Source of the DNA: Stenopsyche tienmushanensis
Taxonomy: Eukaryota > Arthropoda > Insecta > Trichoptera > Stenopsychidae
DNA length: 64,000 nt
Direction of reading: 5' to 3'
NCBI GenBank assembly: GCA_008973525.1
Contig: WACJ01000129.1
Location: 248,001 to 312,000 of the forward strand
The notes under the pieces were generated by a model. That model did not search any database. It saw only the letters and a program-made list of their open reading frames with translations, and had not been told where the DNA came from. Of the stretch, positions 25,236-36,216 are shown piece after piece (within the stretch, counting starts at the first letter, position 1; every line of letters starts with the position of its first letter). The position numbers and the translations under genes were made by a program.

Positions 25236-25495
25236 ACGGACGGGTTTCGGACAAAAAGACTCACTTCTCTAGATAACTTTTTATTCAGCACGAGAGAAAG
25301 AGCGATCTGGCTGCGAGAAGGATGTCCTTCCGCAGCCAAGGCCAACCGCCTGCGCGTCACCACCCAATCGGCAACGGTGCACGCGCAAGAAATGATCGTT
25401 CGGTAATTGTAGGTGCAATGTTCCCGCAGCGCCACAGAAGATGGCGCTGTTAAAATAGCACATTGTACCTAAAGAGAGACGAAAAATGTCGTTGA
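25236..25495 (-). mobile_element. LTR fragment (tRNA-Leu-primed family)
   Basis: Reads in the same order as the minus-strand LTR at 30067-30437: TTCCGCAGCCAAGGC, CAACGGTGCACGCGCAAGAA, GCAATGTTCCCGCAGCGCCAC, GATGGCGCTGTTAAAATAGC. The PBS-side end is missing, lost at the junction with the hAT. Confidence 0.7.
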
Positions 25496-25865
25496 TAATC
25501 TGGCGAATTAAAATTATTCAGATTAACAGCGATATTGCATGGGGATGTTAAATCGACCACGCTATAATACATTTTGTAAAAGTGTCATGAATCTCGCGGG
25601 CTCTCTGTCTCTGTCTCTCTCCAAACATAACGTGCAAGACACTCTCCGTCTCTATATCTCGCCGAGCTTAACGTGTAAGAATGTTCTTTCTGAATAACTG
25701 GAATTCGATCGCAAATACACGACTGAATTCCTCAAAAGATCTTGACTTTGAATGGCCACATGCACTCTGAGCGTTTTGGGGAAAAACTAGCTAAATTTTG
25801 TAATTTAAAAATTAGTTAAAATATGTGTATGTATATTGTAACGTAAAACTAGATAAAATATATAG
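25496..25865. other. Intergenic with dispersed-repeat fragment
   Basis: Contains CTCTGTCTCTGTCTCTC and a diverged TTCTTTCTGAATAACTGG copy of the 5200/16440 repeat. No gene. Confidence 0.35.
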
Positions 25866-26010
25866 CTTCCGTGATTGTATGGATTATAAAAGGCACCGGT
25901 TACGCTTTTGTTATCAAAAATTCCGCTAAAGGCCTTAAAAGAGGACAAAGTGGCCATAAGATCTGTGTGTCCAACCGGTCCGCTTCTCGGACCACTCACA
26001 TCCACAGAAC
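25866..26010 (+). repeat. Hairpin module copy
   Basis: CTTCCGTGATTGTATGGATTA, then AGTGGCCATAAGATCTGTG and CCGGTCCGCTTCTCGGACC at 25975. Truncated shortly after the hairpin. Confidence 0.65.
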
Positions 26011-27299
26011 ATGAACGGTTCTCTACACGGATACTCGTTTCAAGCATTATAAAAACGTTTTTGATATAATAAAGTGGATGAAATACGTGTATAACAGTAG
26101 ATGAAGGGGATGGCTGCTGCGGGCGGTGGCATTTGAAATTGAGCGCGCTCTCGGCTGTCACCACGATCTTTCGTTATTTATTACAAATTTTCAAACACGT
26201 TTTAACTGTCGAACATTTATAGTTTTTTTTCAATTTCTCTTCTAATCCATAAATCATAGATCATAAGAGCAGTGTAGACAAAATTCAATTTCAGCGCTCC
26301 ACTTTGAATGCTCTTTATGACGTGCAAAAATACAGACCTGATTAATATTAATGGTTTTACCTCCCTTTCACTTCTTCTGTTGCGAACTGCTAATCCAGAT
26401 AACCTTATCTTCTCCGATACAAAGTAGCATTTAGATAATCTCCATGGATCCGTACTGGAAGAACGACGATTGGACGCGTTTTGGTCGGATTCCAGGATAC
26501 AAAGTCTGGACAAAAATGGATCAAAAGCAAAAAGTGATCTCATTCAAAAAATATATTTAAAATTAGAAGCGTTAGTCACAGTCGTGAAATGCTCGAGTTG
26601 GGAAGATTTATGCATCACATGGACAAACTTCTTTCGTTGCATGCTCAAATTGGGTGATCCATATCCTGCTTGCTTTAATGCTCGCTGACATGCAGGCTTA
26701 ATGATCGATTTTTGTGGTGTTTACTGAAGAGCTGAGTGAAATTCCACCACGATGACGATCTGCAAGCGTGCCAATGACAATTGATGGTCCGTATCCGCCA
26801 TAATATCAGTATTAATAAACTTGCGCCATATAAATTAATTGACTCCAATTAAGAGAAACTACAAGTTTGCAGCAAGATAACGTCCGATTCATTAATTCGT
26901 GTAAAACCGTCCGATCAGCGACGGTCGATCAGAACCATGCAATAAAATGAGAAAGTGGTCAGCCATCGAAGATAGCAGCATCTCTCTAAATTGGTACATT
27001 GGATGATTAATGCGCCCCGTCTGTATCTCAAGGATCTGCCTTTTGTTGACCTCCGGTATGGTATGGTTATTATCAAAAATTCGGAATTGGCAACGGACGT
27101 CTTCTGTCCGAATGGAGATCGTGCCATGATCACCTCGGGCATTGTTCGATGCTGCGGGTTCGTGACCAGGTCTGGGTCAGATCTTGGATATCAACATGAT
27201 GTCATCGAATTCGAGAATAATTCGCAGCGAAACCATTCTAATGTCCGAATATATATTTGTGGTTGTAAAATATTTCATGGTAACCGCATCAGTTGAGAC
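26011..27299. other. Unassigned, small ORFs only
   Basis: Open frames at 26217-26543 (-), 26470-26688 (+) and 26991-27296 (+) have no family I can name and overlap on opposite strands. They are best treated as unproven. Confidence 0.3.
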
Positions 27300-27470
27300 T
27301 GTGCCTTATCACAGTGGATATTCAAAAGCAGACAGGGAAATATCATAGTAAAACATCGCTAAACACTCGATTGAAACATCCTCACGACGCTGTTTTTGTT
27401 TTGACGCATTGTGAGCAAACGCGGCATGCATCTTGCGCACAGCTTTCTCATGTCAAAAAATTCAATCAAT
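27300..27470 (-). mobile_element. mariner transposase relic
   Basis: The minus-strand translation gives a broken KLCARxMPRLLTMRQ and shifted REDVSIECLAMF, the same block as in the composites at 6700 and 38650. No ends are visible. Confidence 0.6.
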
Positions 27471-27829
27471 ATGCGATGTACAACACTTTTTGAAATGCTT
27501 ATTATGTTTGCTGGCTCCATGCCTAACATGTTCTGAAGTCTGTGAATCTAAATGGATGGCAAATCTTTAATCTATTTCTGATGGTGAGATCATTCAATCC
27601 AGAAATTGATTCAAAGCGATTCGATATATTGGATCGAAAAAGGTAACCATGTAATTCACGCTATATACCTGGAGCTCCAAATAATATAAAAGGTATGGTA
27701 AAACATCCCCGTCGAATCTTTGAATTTGTCATGCTGAAAGATTACCCTCTTCCAGTTATACACTATCGACATGGGCGCCCTCCTCTAAACAGAGTCGTAT
27801 ATTGGTCTCGCTATTCAGTTGCATGCCAA

Positions 27830-28330
27830 CCTGCTCACAAAGTGCACGACAGGGTGTAAAGGGACAAAATAATAAATTTAAAAATCAATATGCGCGAGGA
27901 TACGTTCAAAAGGCTTTCATGTCCAACTGGTCCAAAATTCGGACCACTGAATTCGGGTTGAAGAAAGAGATGACTCCTTCCAGTTGATATAACAACGTCT
28001 GGGTCCGAGCTGTATGTTGTTCCCACTATTAGGGACAATGTCAGCCCACTCACAATGTGCACCGCATGGTGCAAAACCGTAAATTTAAAATTCCATGTCC
28101 GCAAGGACACGCTCATTCTCCACTTCTTGCGGACACACGCATACACAATGTTCTAAATTTAGAGGGAGTGACCAAACGGTTTCCGTGTCCTACCGGTCCG
28201 AATTTCGGACCATTGATACATCGAAAGAGCGCCTCGCGATCATTATCTGCATTTATGAACGAATCTGCGTGGGCACTCCCAAATCGTTGAAAGCCCAAAA
28301 CTAATCAACTTAAATAGCCCGTGTCCTGTG
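27830..28330 (+). repeat. Hairpin module, two diverged copies
   Basis: Two hairpins, CTGGTCCAAAATTCGGACCA at 27930 and CCGGTCCGAATTTCGGACCA at 28192, each sit in module-like context (GTGTCC...GGTCCG, then AGCGCCTCGCGATCATT in the second). This sub-variant has a different tail (CCCGTGTCCTGTGAGAAACT at about 28319), also seen near 47968-47984. Confidence 0.6.
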
Positions 28331-28588
28331 AGAAACTGGGACGTCCAGACCCCTTCCAGTTAATTAAACGTATTTTTTTTCTATCAGCTTTCATTTAAAA
28401 TTATATGAATACACTCAGTCCTATACGAAATCCCTGGCTACTGACAATGCATGCTGTAATTTTTCTTTTTTTCAACTGTAGTTGTCTGAAGTAACATTTC
28501 CTCTTTCATTTTTGTAAAGGCCGCAATTATTATTTCAATTCGAATTTATTTTATGGGCACCTCTGTCGTTTAGATTAATTATTTTGGT

Positions 28589-28810
28589 GGCCCTATTCTG
28601 TAGCTCGCACGCTCTCCGGATCTGACACCACTGGATTTTTTTTATCTGGGGATGTGCCCTATTCTGTGGGTCGCACGGTCTCTATATTTGCCATCAATGA
28701 ATTTATTTATCTAGGGATGTATGTATAGATAGTTGGTGTGGCACCTGGTTAACATGATGCCCTGATTCAATTAGTGATTTCAGCAGGTCATCGTCAACAT
28801 CCTTGATGCT
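28589..28810 (+). mobile_element. mariner-like transposase relic with tandem duplication
   Basis: In broken frame, GGATCTGACACCACTGGATT followed by TTTTATCTGGGG corresponds to the SPDLTPLDFFLWG catalytic-Asp region. The unit at 28589-28655 is duplicated in diverged form at 28656-28720 (both start GCCCTATTCTGT and end ATCT.GGGATGT). The tail at 28730-28810 fits the P-V-N ... region after the catalytic site. Confidence 0.5.
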
Positions 28811-30050
28811 TTATACACCGTTTTTTGATTATCCATCACATCTATTCATCATGTTTGTCCAGCTCAATTATTTTATATCTAATGGGTAATTTATCTATTG
28901 ACATGACAGATCAGGAAATATCTTGAGCCTAATTAAGACACATCTCTTGATTATGTAAAATCCGTCTTCCGGAGACGTCGTCAATCAATAAGCACAGCTA
29001 TGGTAGTGGCTCTGAAAACATACGAGATTTTCTCAGACCGGTTTTCATTTGTACACATTTTCTGTCGCGACACTCAGACACAAGCAAAAAAAATGTCCAA
29101 CATGAAAAGAATCTATTCAGTATCTGCTCCAAAACACGATGAGTCACGTCTGCTTTGTCTTTGGTTTCAGCGCAGAAAACAGAGTTGACATTTGAAAAAT
29201 GGCCATTTAGAAAGGTGGCCATAATTTATCTGTCTTTTTTACAAATTAGCGGAGAAAGCCTTCGGATCAATTATCCGCGAAAACGAAAGCAATCCCATTC
29301 CTAATATATCGCTGAAAGAAATCGTAATGGACGCACTTAACGAGACCAACCCAAAAGACGCGCCCATCATTGGCTTATCTGTCCCAATCCATTTGCTTCA
29401 ATTTAATCTACCGAAAAGAAGCTAAGCTTCACTACACACAATGACATTTTCTTCAAACGAACCAAAATAACTCCAATGACGAATATCCTTCGACAATCGA
29501 GGTCATTTTCTTCCACAACAAAAGACTTTCATTGGATTTGTGCCGGCTTAACATCACGTCATCCACAAAAGAGCGCTCCATTTACATTCATACCTTCATT
29601 TTTGCATTCAAAATATTGCCATTTTTTAAACAATTCGCCAACCTATCATCATATTTCAGATGCCAGTCAAAATACCTATTAATCTGCATCCAAACAATGC
29701 GATAAAATACATAGATTCAATTCGAGAAGCCATTCAAACAATCGATGATCGTATCCAACAATACAACATGATAATTGTCAATATTTGATAATTAATCTAC
29801 AAACACAGTGGATGATTGCAATGTTGTTATCTTGCATATTAAGTTGACATTCTTATGATTCAACACAAGTTAGTCACACATTAAATGTACATTAAAAATA
29901 GACATAGTGATTGAACTTTGCGATTGAAGTTATCATTTTTCTGATTGATATCTAACAAGTGCTTACTTGAGTACATGAATTGATTGAATGAATGATTTAT
30001 CGCAGAGGATCCATTCAATGTGGTCGACAGCTCAAGAGCGTTTATCATCC
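28811..30050. other. AT-rich intergenic, no gene seen
   Basis: Only short unassigned ORFs. Positions 30000-30050 are probably the stub of the LTR element's internal region, since they follow directly from the primer-binding site on the minus strand. Confidence 0.35.
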
Positions 30051-30437
30051 CCCACTTCTGACACCAGTATAACGTTGGGCAGAGTTCCCAGGCGGCTCCC
30101 TGCCCCCACGTGCTCGTCGGGATAGTCGCGCCAGCGCGGGTCCGTTCTTTTATCGGGCCGTGATGATGCTGGATGAATGGATGGGAATAGATGGGCGTCG
30201 AATAGAAATAATCTATTCTCTAAATGGCTGCAGGAGGGACGACTTCCCGCAGCCAAGGCTAACTGACGACTTCCCCAACTCCCGCCTCATACGCTTCACT
30301 ACCCAACCGGCAACGGTGCACGCGCAAGAAGCGATCGGTTAGTATGCAAGTGCAATGTATCCGCAGGGCCACAAGAGATGGCGCTGTAAAAATAACACAT
30401 TGCACCTGAAGAGAGATGGAAGATGTCGCTACTACTA
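30051..30437 (-). mobile_element. LTR with adjacent tRNA-Leu primer-binding site
   Basis: On the minus strand the LTR runs from about 30437 (AGCGACATCTTCC) to about 30067 (AACGTTATAC) and is followed at 30066-30051 by TGGTGTCAGAAGTGGG. That is the complement of the 3' end of insect tRNA-Leu including CCA, as known for many Ty3/gypsy-type elements. Only some 50 bases of internal sequence remain, so this is a near-solo 5' LTR. Homologous LTRs lie at 25.2, 34.9, 37.8 and 42.6 kb. Confidence 0.75.
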
Positions 30438-30593
30438 GGATTTTGGGATTGAATAAGACAATAGTTTAATAGTTTAAGAAATTACATTGATAAACTTGAT
30501 CAAAAATTACTAATAAGTCCATTTGTTTAATATAAAAAATAATTTGAAGGCGAAAAAAATTTTATTTATTCAAGAAAAGATAAAAATACAATT
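30438..30593. other. Short AT-rich spacer
   Basis: Nothing recognised. Confidence 0.3.
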
Positions 30594-31085
30594 CAAAAAT
30601 AGATAAATAAAACACTTAAAAATTCAAATATTATTATAACGTATATAAGGTAACACTCAACATCGAGTTTTTCGTCATTTATTCTGGATCTGATTTTGGT
30701 AGCCAGGCAACTTGCTGCTGAAAATACACGCTCAGCCTCCACACTCGTTGAAGGTATCGTTATCGGATATTTACATGCTAGTTAAACATCTAAGTAAAAT
30801 TCCTTTCTGCTGAGATACGGACTAAAACTCGCAAAATTCCCGATTTCCCGACAAATTATTTATTTCCGTCGCTGCAGATGAATACTTATATACTATATAA
30901 TACTTTGATGTGATTCGTAATTATATTAAGGAGGAATATAAAAATTCTGAACCCCGTATCTATTATATTTCATATCGATATTCCCATTATTATAGTCGAT
31001 GTGTAGTAAATACATCATCGGTAGGGAAAGGTTAATATAACAATTTGAAAACATATATGTACTGAATATATGTAACATGTATGTA
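30594..31085 (+). mobile_element. hAT family 1, truncated copy
   Basis: Contains the C-terminal-transposase segment in antisense (CAGGCAACTTGCTGCTGAAAA, TCCACACTCGTTGAAGGT) at about 30700-30770. Then follow the deletion junction (GATACGGACTAAAACTCGC) and the non-coding core to about 31085. Both TIRs are absent. Confidence 0.7.
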
Positions 31086-31268
31086 TTCTTGTTTTAACTC
31101 TATAGAAGTGGGCGCTATGAATGTTGGAATGTTTTTCGACTTCGAAACTCACCAAACACGTTTAGCGTCACTGAATATACTATAGAAAGGACCGCTTTAT
31201 GAAACGACCACCGCAAACGCTATAGGGAAAAAAAAACTATAGATGTTGACGCTTTAGAAGGGTTAACT
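31086..31268. repeat. TTCTATAGCG terminal-repeat family fragment
   Basis: TCTATAGAAGTGGGCGCTAT at the left and CTTTAGAAGGGTTAAC at the right face each other like degraded inverted ends, with further TATAGAAAG and CGCTATAGGG blocks between. Related to 17131-17203. Confidence 0.4.
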
Positions 31269-32265
31269 ATATCTTTATCTGAACGGCGATTATGTTGAAG
31301 AGTAGATTAACATTTCCCTTACCGTGATTTACCTAGTCAAGACCAGCTCGAGAATGTGGGAAAGAAGATGTCTTCTCTCTGCCAAGACTCATTCAAGCTC
31401 ATTCTGAATCCAGTCCTTACTTATAAACTTGATTTAGACTCGATTGAATTTAGACTCAATGACTTTGCTGGAAGATAACTAAAGATTGGGAAGACGACGT
31501 TTAAACTATAACCCGTATAAGTTTGTTTTAAATGCGAATGTTGCTACATCAGGAAGAAAGCAAAATAAAAGTGATATTATACCATCGAGACGAGACGACA
31601 TGTGGTGCATGCTAATTCTTCAGCAAGGATTGGACACCATTACATCAAAATTCTGTCTGAATACTCCATTCGAAATTAATGGAAAGTACAATGACAGTCA
31701 TTCAAAGAGGAAAATATATTGATTTTGCGGGAAAAGACCATTAGTCAATGGTTGGGAAGATAAGAAGGCCGACTTCTGCATAGTTGTGGAGGCATTGCAT
31801 TGTGTGCTCGATGATTCATCTCGATCAGTGCATCATCAAAGTAATCCAACTAGGCTCGTCTAAGAGAATAATACCGACGCTGAGACATGACAGCCGGATG
31901 TCTTTCCAGCTCCAGTTCGAAGACACGGTTCATCAAAGCTCATACCAGCAACAATGGAGCCCAAGACCCCTGGCGGTGTGAACGAAGCCTTGGCCCATTT
32001 TTAGTAGACCGTAATTTACAAGACTTGTAATTATCGTTTCATTAGGAGAAAGCAGAGGAAAGAATCTACGAAATGCTGCGTATCTTCATAATAAACGCCG
32101 TTGCTCGTCCGATAATATACATTAAAAAATAACATTGAAAACTGAACCCATTGTTTTTTATGCGGTGGACTAGAAATATATCCAATAAGATTTTTGGACG
32201 TGCGTAAAAAAATGTATTCAATCCACCAAAAACTGTTATTATTGTCGTGAAAACCGAAACTGAAC
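31269..32265. other. Unassigned
   Basis: Short ORFs at 31486-31722 and 31784-31981 without recognisable motifs. No repeats recognised. Confidence 0.3.
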
Positions 32266-32269
32266 CCCT

Positions 32270-32640
32270 GCAGCCTGGACTTATCCATTTCGCAGCCCCC
32301 TTCAAATTCAAGTTGGACTCGTGGACAGTATTTCCCTTGATATTAGCATAACCCGTCTCTATCCAATACCCATAGTTCTTTAGTCCAGCGTACCTTTGGG
32401 TACATGCAAAATTGGAAACTGTTCTCCTTGCAGGAACCTCGCCTTCTCTGGAGGACGCAGAGTGGAAAGGTCGGGTACCTGGAAGCTCTTGCGTGAGTGT
32501 CATCCTACCGGGATAAAGTTTAGTGGATGATATTCTGTGTGGCTAGTCCAGAGTAACTTGGAACAGACCGTACAGCAGCACAGGATGTATGGAAAAATAT
32601 AATCCATGGATGCCGTCAGTCGCTGTCTGTCACAACATGT
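32270..32640 (-). repeat. Unidentified dispersed repeat B, copy 2
   Basis: The minus strand aligns with 10090-10430. The minus-strand ORF at 32066-32503 (145 codons, the longest minus frame in the window) covers it, but its reading frame is not preserved in the other copy. It is most likely a retroelement relic rather than a gene. Confidence 0.5.
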
Positions 32641-32759
32641 TCAAAGATCCCCCATACACGCCCTTGTAATCTTACGTTCTAGATGATCCTCGTAAACATC
32701 GAAAGAGTTGGGATCGCAGCCCTTCTTTCATCGGAAACGAAATACTGAGCCGTGAGCCT

Positions 32760-33060
32760 TGGGCCTTGGCTGAGAGAAGATGTCTTCTTTCCGCCGTCCT
32801 TGATTAACAGTGACTACGTTTGAATTCTCGCAGTTGGTTGCATCTTTTATTATGTACTTCGCTTTCGAAGAGCAGCTATCTTTCAAGATCTCTCTGAGAT
32901 TATTTACACCTTTTACAACAGCACTTAGACCTTATCAAATACGAAGGTAGACATTTTGCACTTGTGCTTCGATTTTTTGCACAAGTTCGTCAGAAATGAC
33001 TGATGGTCTTCCACTCCTTGCATCGTCGTAAGTTTCAGAACGACCTTCTCTGAACAACAT
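32760..33060 (-). mobile_element. mariner-like transposase relic
   Basis: The minus strand encodes YDDARSGRPSVISDELVQKI at about 33030-32970, the typical linker before the catalytic domain in SETMAR-type mariner transposases. A block shared with 20150-20290 (NCENSNVV, then RRKED) follows. Stops occur within it. Confidence 0.6.
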
Positions 33061-33482
33061 GACCTACTTCGTAACATGTTGTCGACTCATCACATCACTA
33101 TCGATGACCTCTCCGTTGGAAGAATTTACTGTGACTGAACAAAATGGCCGATAAACACGAACACACTCAAACAAACTGACCTTTTGGATCTCCCTTATAC
33201 GTCTTTTGCTAATCATCTTCATCCACATTTCTATATAAAGAATATAAGACCAGGGCACAGCTCGAAGGAGATGATCGTCTTGACAATATATTGTCTTTCA
33301 GGAAAACCAGTTTATTCTTTAAAACCACCTAAATTCCATTTCAATTTGAATATCTTTTCTTAAAAACACGAGGATTTTCGTCATCTCAGATCTGCTTCGG
33401 TCTGATATGTTACATCGGCTATAGATTTTTATCTTCTCTATTTATCCGCATTTCTTCCGTCCTCTGGCGTTCCAATTCTTCG

Positions 33483-33931
33483 TCAAGCCGCGCTGATCCA
33501 TATTTCTTGCGCTCCATAAAACACCCACAAAAATAGGTAGCACTTTGGTTGTCTACTAATCCTCGGGCTTCCGCATAGCTTAAATTTTAGGAACGCTGAC
33601 AATGAAGAAGAAAACATCCTGTATATGCCGCATGTTGATCGATTTAACGTATCTCCGAGTGCCGAAGGCGCTGATATAAAACGATCTGACCCAAATAACT
33701 CTTGCTGCATAGCCAGAATAGACCGGATCTCATTGTTCCCGACGTTTTGTGTGTCAAACCCTCATATTTGATGGAGTCGAAGGCGCGAGACACTCCGACG
33801 CCGTCGAGCTGAACCGGCAAAGGTCGACTCCGGCTATAATATTCGAGTGAATTTTCCCTTTTTTGGCGCTTGAGTTGGAGGGCTGACACTCTGGAAGGGG
33901 AACAATGGGCCGTTTGCTGGACATGAGTCAT
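33483..33931 (-). mobile_element. Possible LINE reverse transcriptase fragment
   Basis: Two overlapping minus-strand frames. One carries VSRAFDSIKYEGL, which resembles the palm motif A of LINE reverse transcriptases (D.xxAFDxVxxxxL, first Asp replaced). The second frame may be the shifted continuation. No other RT motif is secure. Confidence 0.35.
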
Positions 33932-34943
33932 CGGGAGTCATTGTTCCGGTTGTGAGGAGGTCGTCGTGTTGCTGTCGTGTCTTTTTTTGACTTTCGCTGG
34001 CTTAATTATGATGATGATGTATCATTTCGCGCGGAGAGTTGTGGTTATTACCGACGAGCGTGAGATGGTAATAGAAGCTAATTATTTTTGTATCAGCAGG
34101 TCAAGTTTGAGAAGTGCTTCGATTGATCAACGTCAATGAAGAAGCGAGCATTCTTCTTTCGGTCGTTAATTTTCGCCTAATTTATCTACGTGCAAACATT
34201 TTTTGGACCAGAGCTAAATTTGCAATGGCGAGCTGTATACGTTTGGGAGCTGCTTTTAAGACAGGCTGTGCAAGATCAGAATCTTTTGTTTGTGTTACAA
34301 AGAAATACGCAATCTGATGGAAGTATTACAATCTGCTCGATTACATCCATTCATCAGAACAACATTTCATTCAACGCCCAAGAAGAAGAAGGAGATAAAA
34401 TTAGAACTTCCCATCATGATTCTTACTTGCGGATTCTGATAATTTTGCATTCTTGCAAGTCTACTTCTTGTAAAAACAAGAACAGATACATATTTAAAAC
34501 TGCTGCTCTGAATCATGTTCTTGTACTTTTACGTTATCTAACTGTATTCCATTGAATGATGAGCAATATAATTAATCATTTATTTTCGTTCTAACACGCA
34601 ATGCTTTAGCTTCCCACAACAAAAAATATTTACATTGAAGATTCTCCAAACTCTTCTTGTATTGTTATAAGTGGATGATCTGCTTCAATAATTAATTGCG
34701 CAGACAAAGAGACCCCAGCTGCGAGACAGCGGCGGCGGGACTATTTACTCGAACCTCTTCCTTGTTCAAGGACGACGAAGAGAACACATCCTCTATTGAT
34801 GAATTCTAACATTTCAAAGACTTCTGGATTTGATCGTCTCGGAACCCATTAATATTTCATTTTAAGGCAAATTGGCTTGAACGTCACGAAAAGGGAAACT
34901 TCATGCGCCATGCCGTTTCTACCGAAAGTGTGTCTATACATAG
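33932..34943. other. Unassigned
   Basis: Overlapping + ORFs at 34114-34317 and 34190-34555 are not recognised. GACCCCAGCTGCGAGAC near 34710 recurs as GTCCCAACTGCGAGAC at 40838 and GACCCAACTGCGAGAC at 3151, a small dispersed repeat. Confidence 0.3.
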
Positions 34944-35880
34944 TGTAACGTTGAGGCAGGGGCGCTCTCGGGGGCAGAGTCCCCGGGCGGCTCCCAGCCC
35001 CCACGTGCTTGTCGGGATAGCGCGCTAACGCACGGGCCGTGATATTGCTGGATGAATGGATGGGAATAGACGGGCGTCGAATAGAAAGACTCTTCTCTAA
35101 ATAACCATTTATTCCACACGAGAGAGAAATCTGGCTGCATGAGGGACGACTTCCCGCAGCCAAGGCTAACCGACGATTCTTCCGACTCCCGCCTCCTGCG
35201 CGTCACTATCCAACCGGCAACGGTGCACGTTCAAGAAGCAATCGGTCGGTATGCAGGTGCAATTAGGGAATCCAATCCCGAGCCAAATTTCGATCCCGGG
35301 ACTTCGGGATTGCATTATACCATCCCGGGATCAATAGTTTATAAGTCTTTTGCGATTAATATAATTCCCGATTTCTCGACAAATTATTTATTTCCTTCGC
35401 TGCAGATGAATACTTACATATTATAATACTTTGATGTGATTCTTAATTATATTACGGAGGAATACAAAAATTCTGAACCTCTTATCTATTATATTTCATA
35501 TCGATATTCCCATTATTAGAGTCGAAGTGTAGTAAATACATCATCGGTAAGGAAAGGTTAATATAACAATTAAAAAAACATATATGTACTGTATATATGT
35601 ATACATAGATTAGATAGTCACTGCCCCTAAGCACGCCAATTAATAGTTACACCACTGTTTCCAAGCGTCCAAATTTTTGCGGGAATGTCTCGATTTAGTA
35701 GCCTTCGTCGTACTGGTGAGGTGTACGATTTCTGTTAGAAAAAAATTTCAATTCCGAATTTTTCGGGATTACGGGATTCATGAGCACCTAAAGCTGTCCG
35801 GGATCCCGGGATTGAATTCCCTAGGTACAATTTCTCCGCAGGGTCACAAGAGATGGCGCTGCTAAAATAGGACATTGCAC
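34944..35880 (-). mobile_element. LTR interrupted by a hAT element
   Basis: The minus-strand LTR of the 30051 family has its inner end at 34944 (GTTACA read outward). It continues to GCAGGTGCAAT at 35263, and resumes at 35824 with GGTACAATTTCTCCGCAGG through to about 35880. The intervening 560 bp is a hAT insertion. No PBS is kept beyond 34944. Confidence 0.75.
35264..35823 (+). mobile_element. hAT family 1, best-preserved copy, nested in LTR
   Basis: The termini TAGGGAATCCAATCCCG and CGGGATTGAATTCCCTA are inverted repeats with one mismatch. They are flanked by GGTGCAAT (35256-35263) and GGTACAAT (35824-35831), an 8-bp target duplication with one change, as expected for hAT. The 560-bp body has no coding capacity. 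It defines the ends of a family with related copies at 8.1, 10.9, 17.6, 24.7, 30.6, 40.2 and 61.1 kb; longer copies retain part of the transposase C-terminus, so this is a deletion derivative. Confidence 0.88.
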
Positions 35881-35994
35881 TGTGATACGGCTCATTTCAA
35901 AGGACATGAAAGTTCCTTGCCAAAATATTGACATATGATTACCAGAACTAGTTCAATTCACAAACACTAGAACTACCATTATTTTTGTGTGACA

Positions 35995-35996
35995 GA

Positions 35997-36021
<25 letters not shown>
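35995..36021. repeat. (TA)n microsatellite
   Basis: Uninterrupted TA dinucleotides, about 13 units. Confidence 0.9.
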
Positions 36022-36028
<7 letters not shown>

Positions 36029-36040
36029 AATACAAATATT

Positions 36041-36130
36041 ATTTTTCTACAAAGTTCCCTTCAATAGAAATACATTCATTCTATTAGATAGAAACCTTCT
36101 TGATCCCGTCACTAAAGAAGGAAAGCGGGA
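36041..36130 (-). mobile_element. mariner transposase C-terminus relic
   Basis: The minus-strand translation FFSDGIKKVSI, then NECISIEGNFVEK, matches the mariner C-terminal tail, with stops in the middle. Related to the relic at 9885-9990. Confidence 0.6.
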
Positions 36131-36134
36131 AGTA

Positions 36135-36216
36135 GCATCCTCTGTTGCGCAACACATAATTATTCGTTTTCATTCAGCAGCCATAGCCATAGCACGCGTT
36201 GCGCAACAGAGGATGC
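36135..36216. repeat. Perfect 19-bp inverted repeat
   Basis: Arms 36135-36153 (GCATCCTCTGTTGCGCAAC) and 36198-36216 are exact reverse complements around a 44-nt spacer. The inner GTTGCGCAAC of each arm is itself palindromic. Confidence 0.9.

Noticed and set aside
32066..32503. 145-codon minus ORF as a real gene
   Set aside because: It overlaps repeat B and its partner copy does not preserve the frame.
35995..36021. TA-rich tract as a replication origin or regulatory element
   Set aside because: A plain dinucleotide microsatellite with no supporting motifs.
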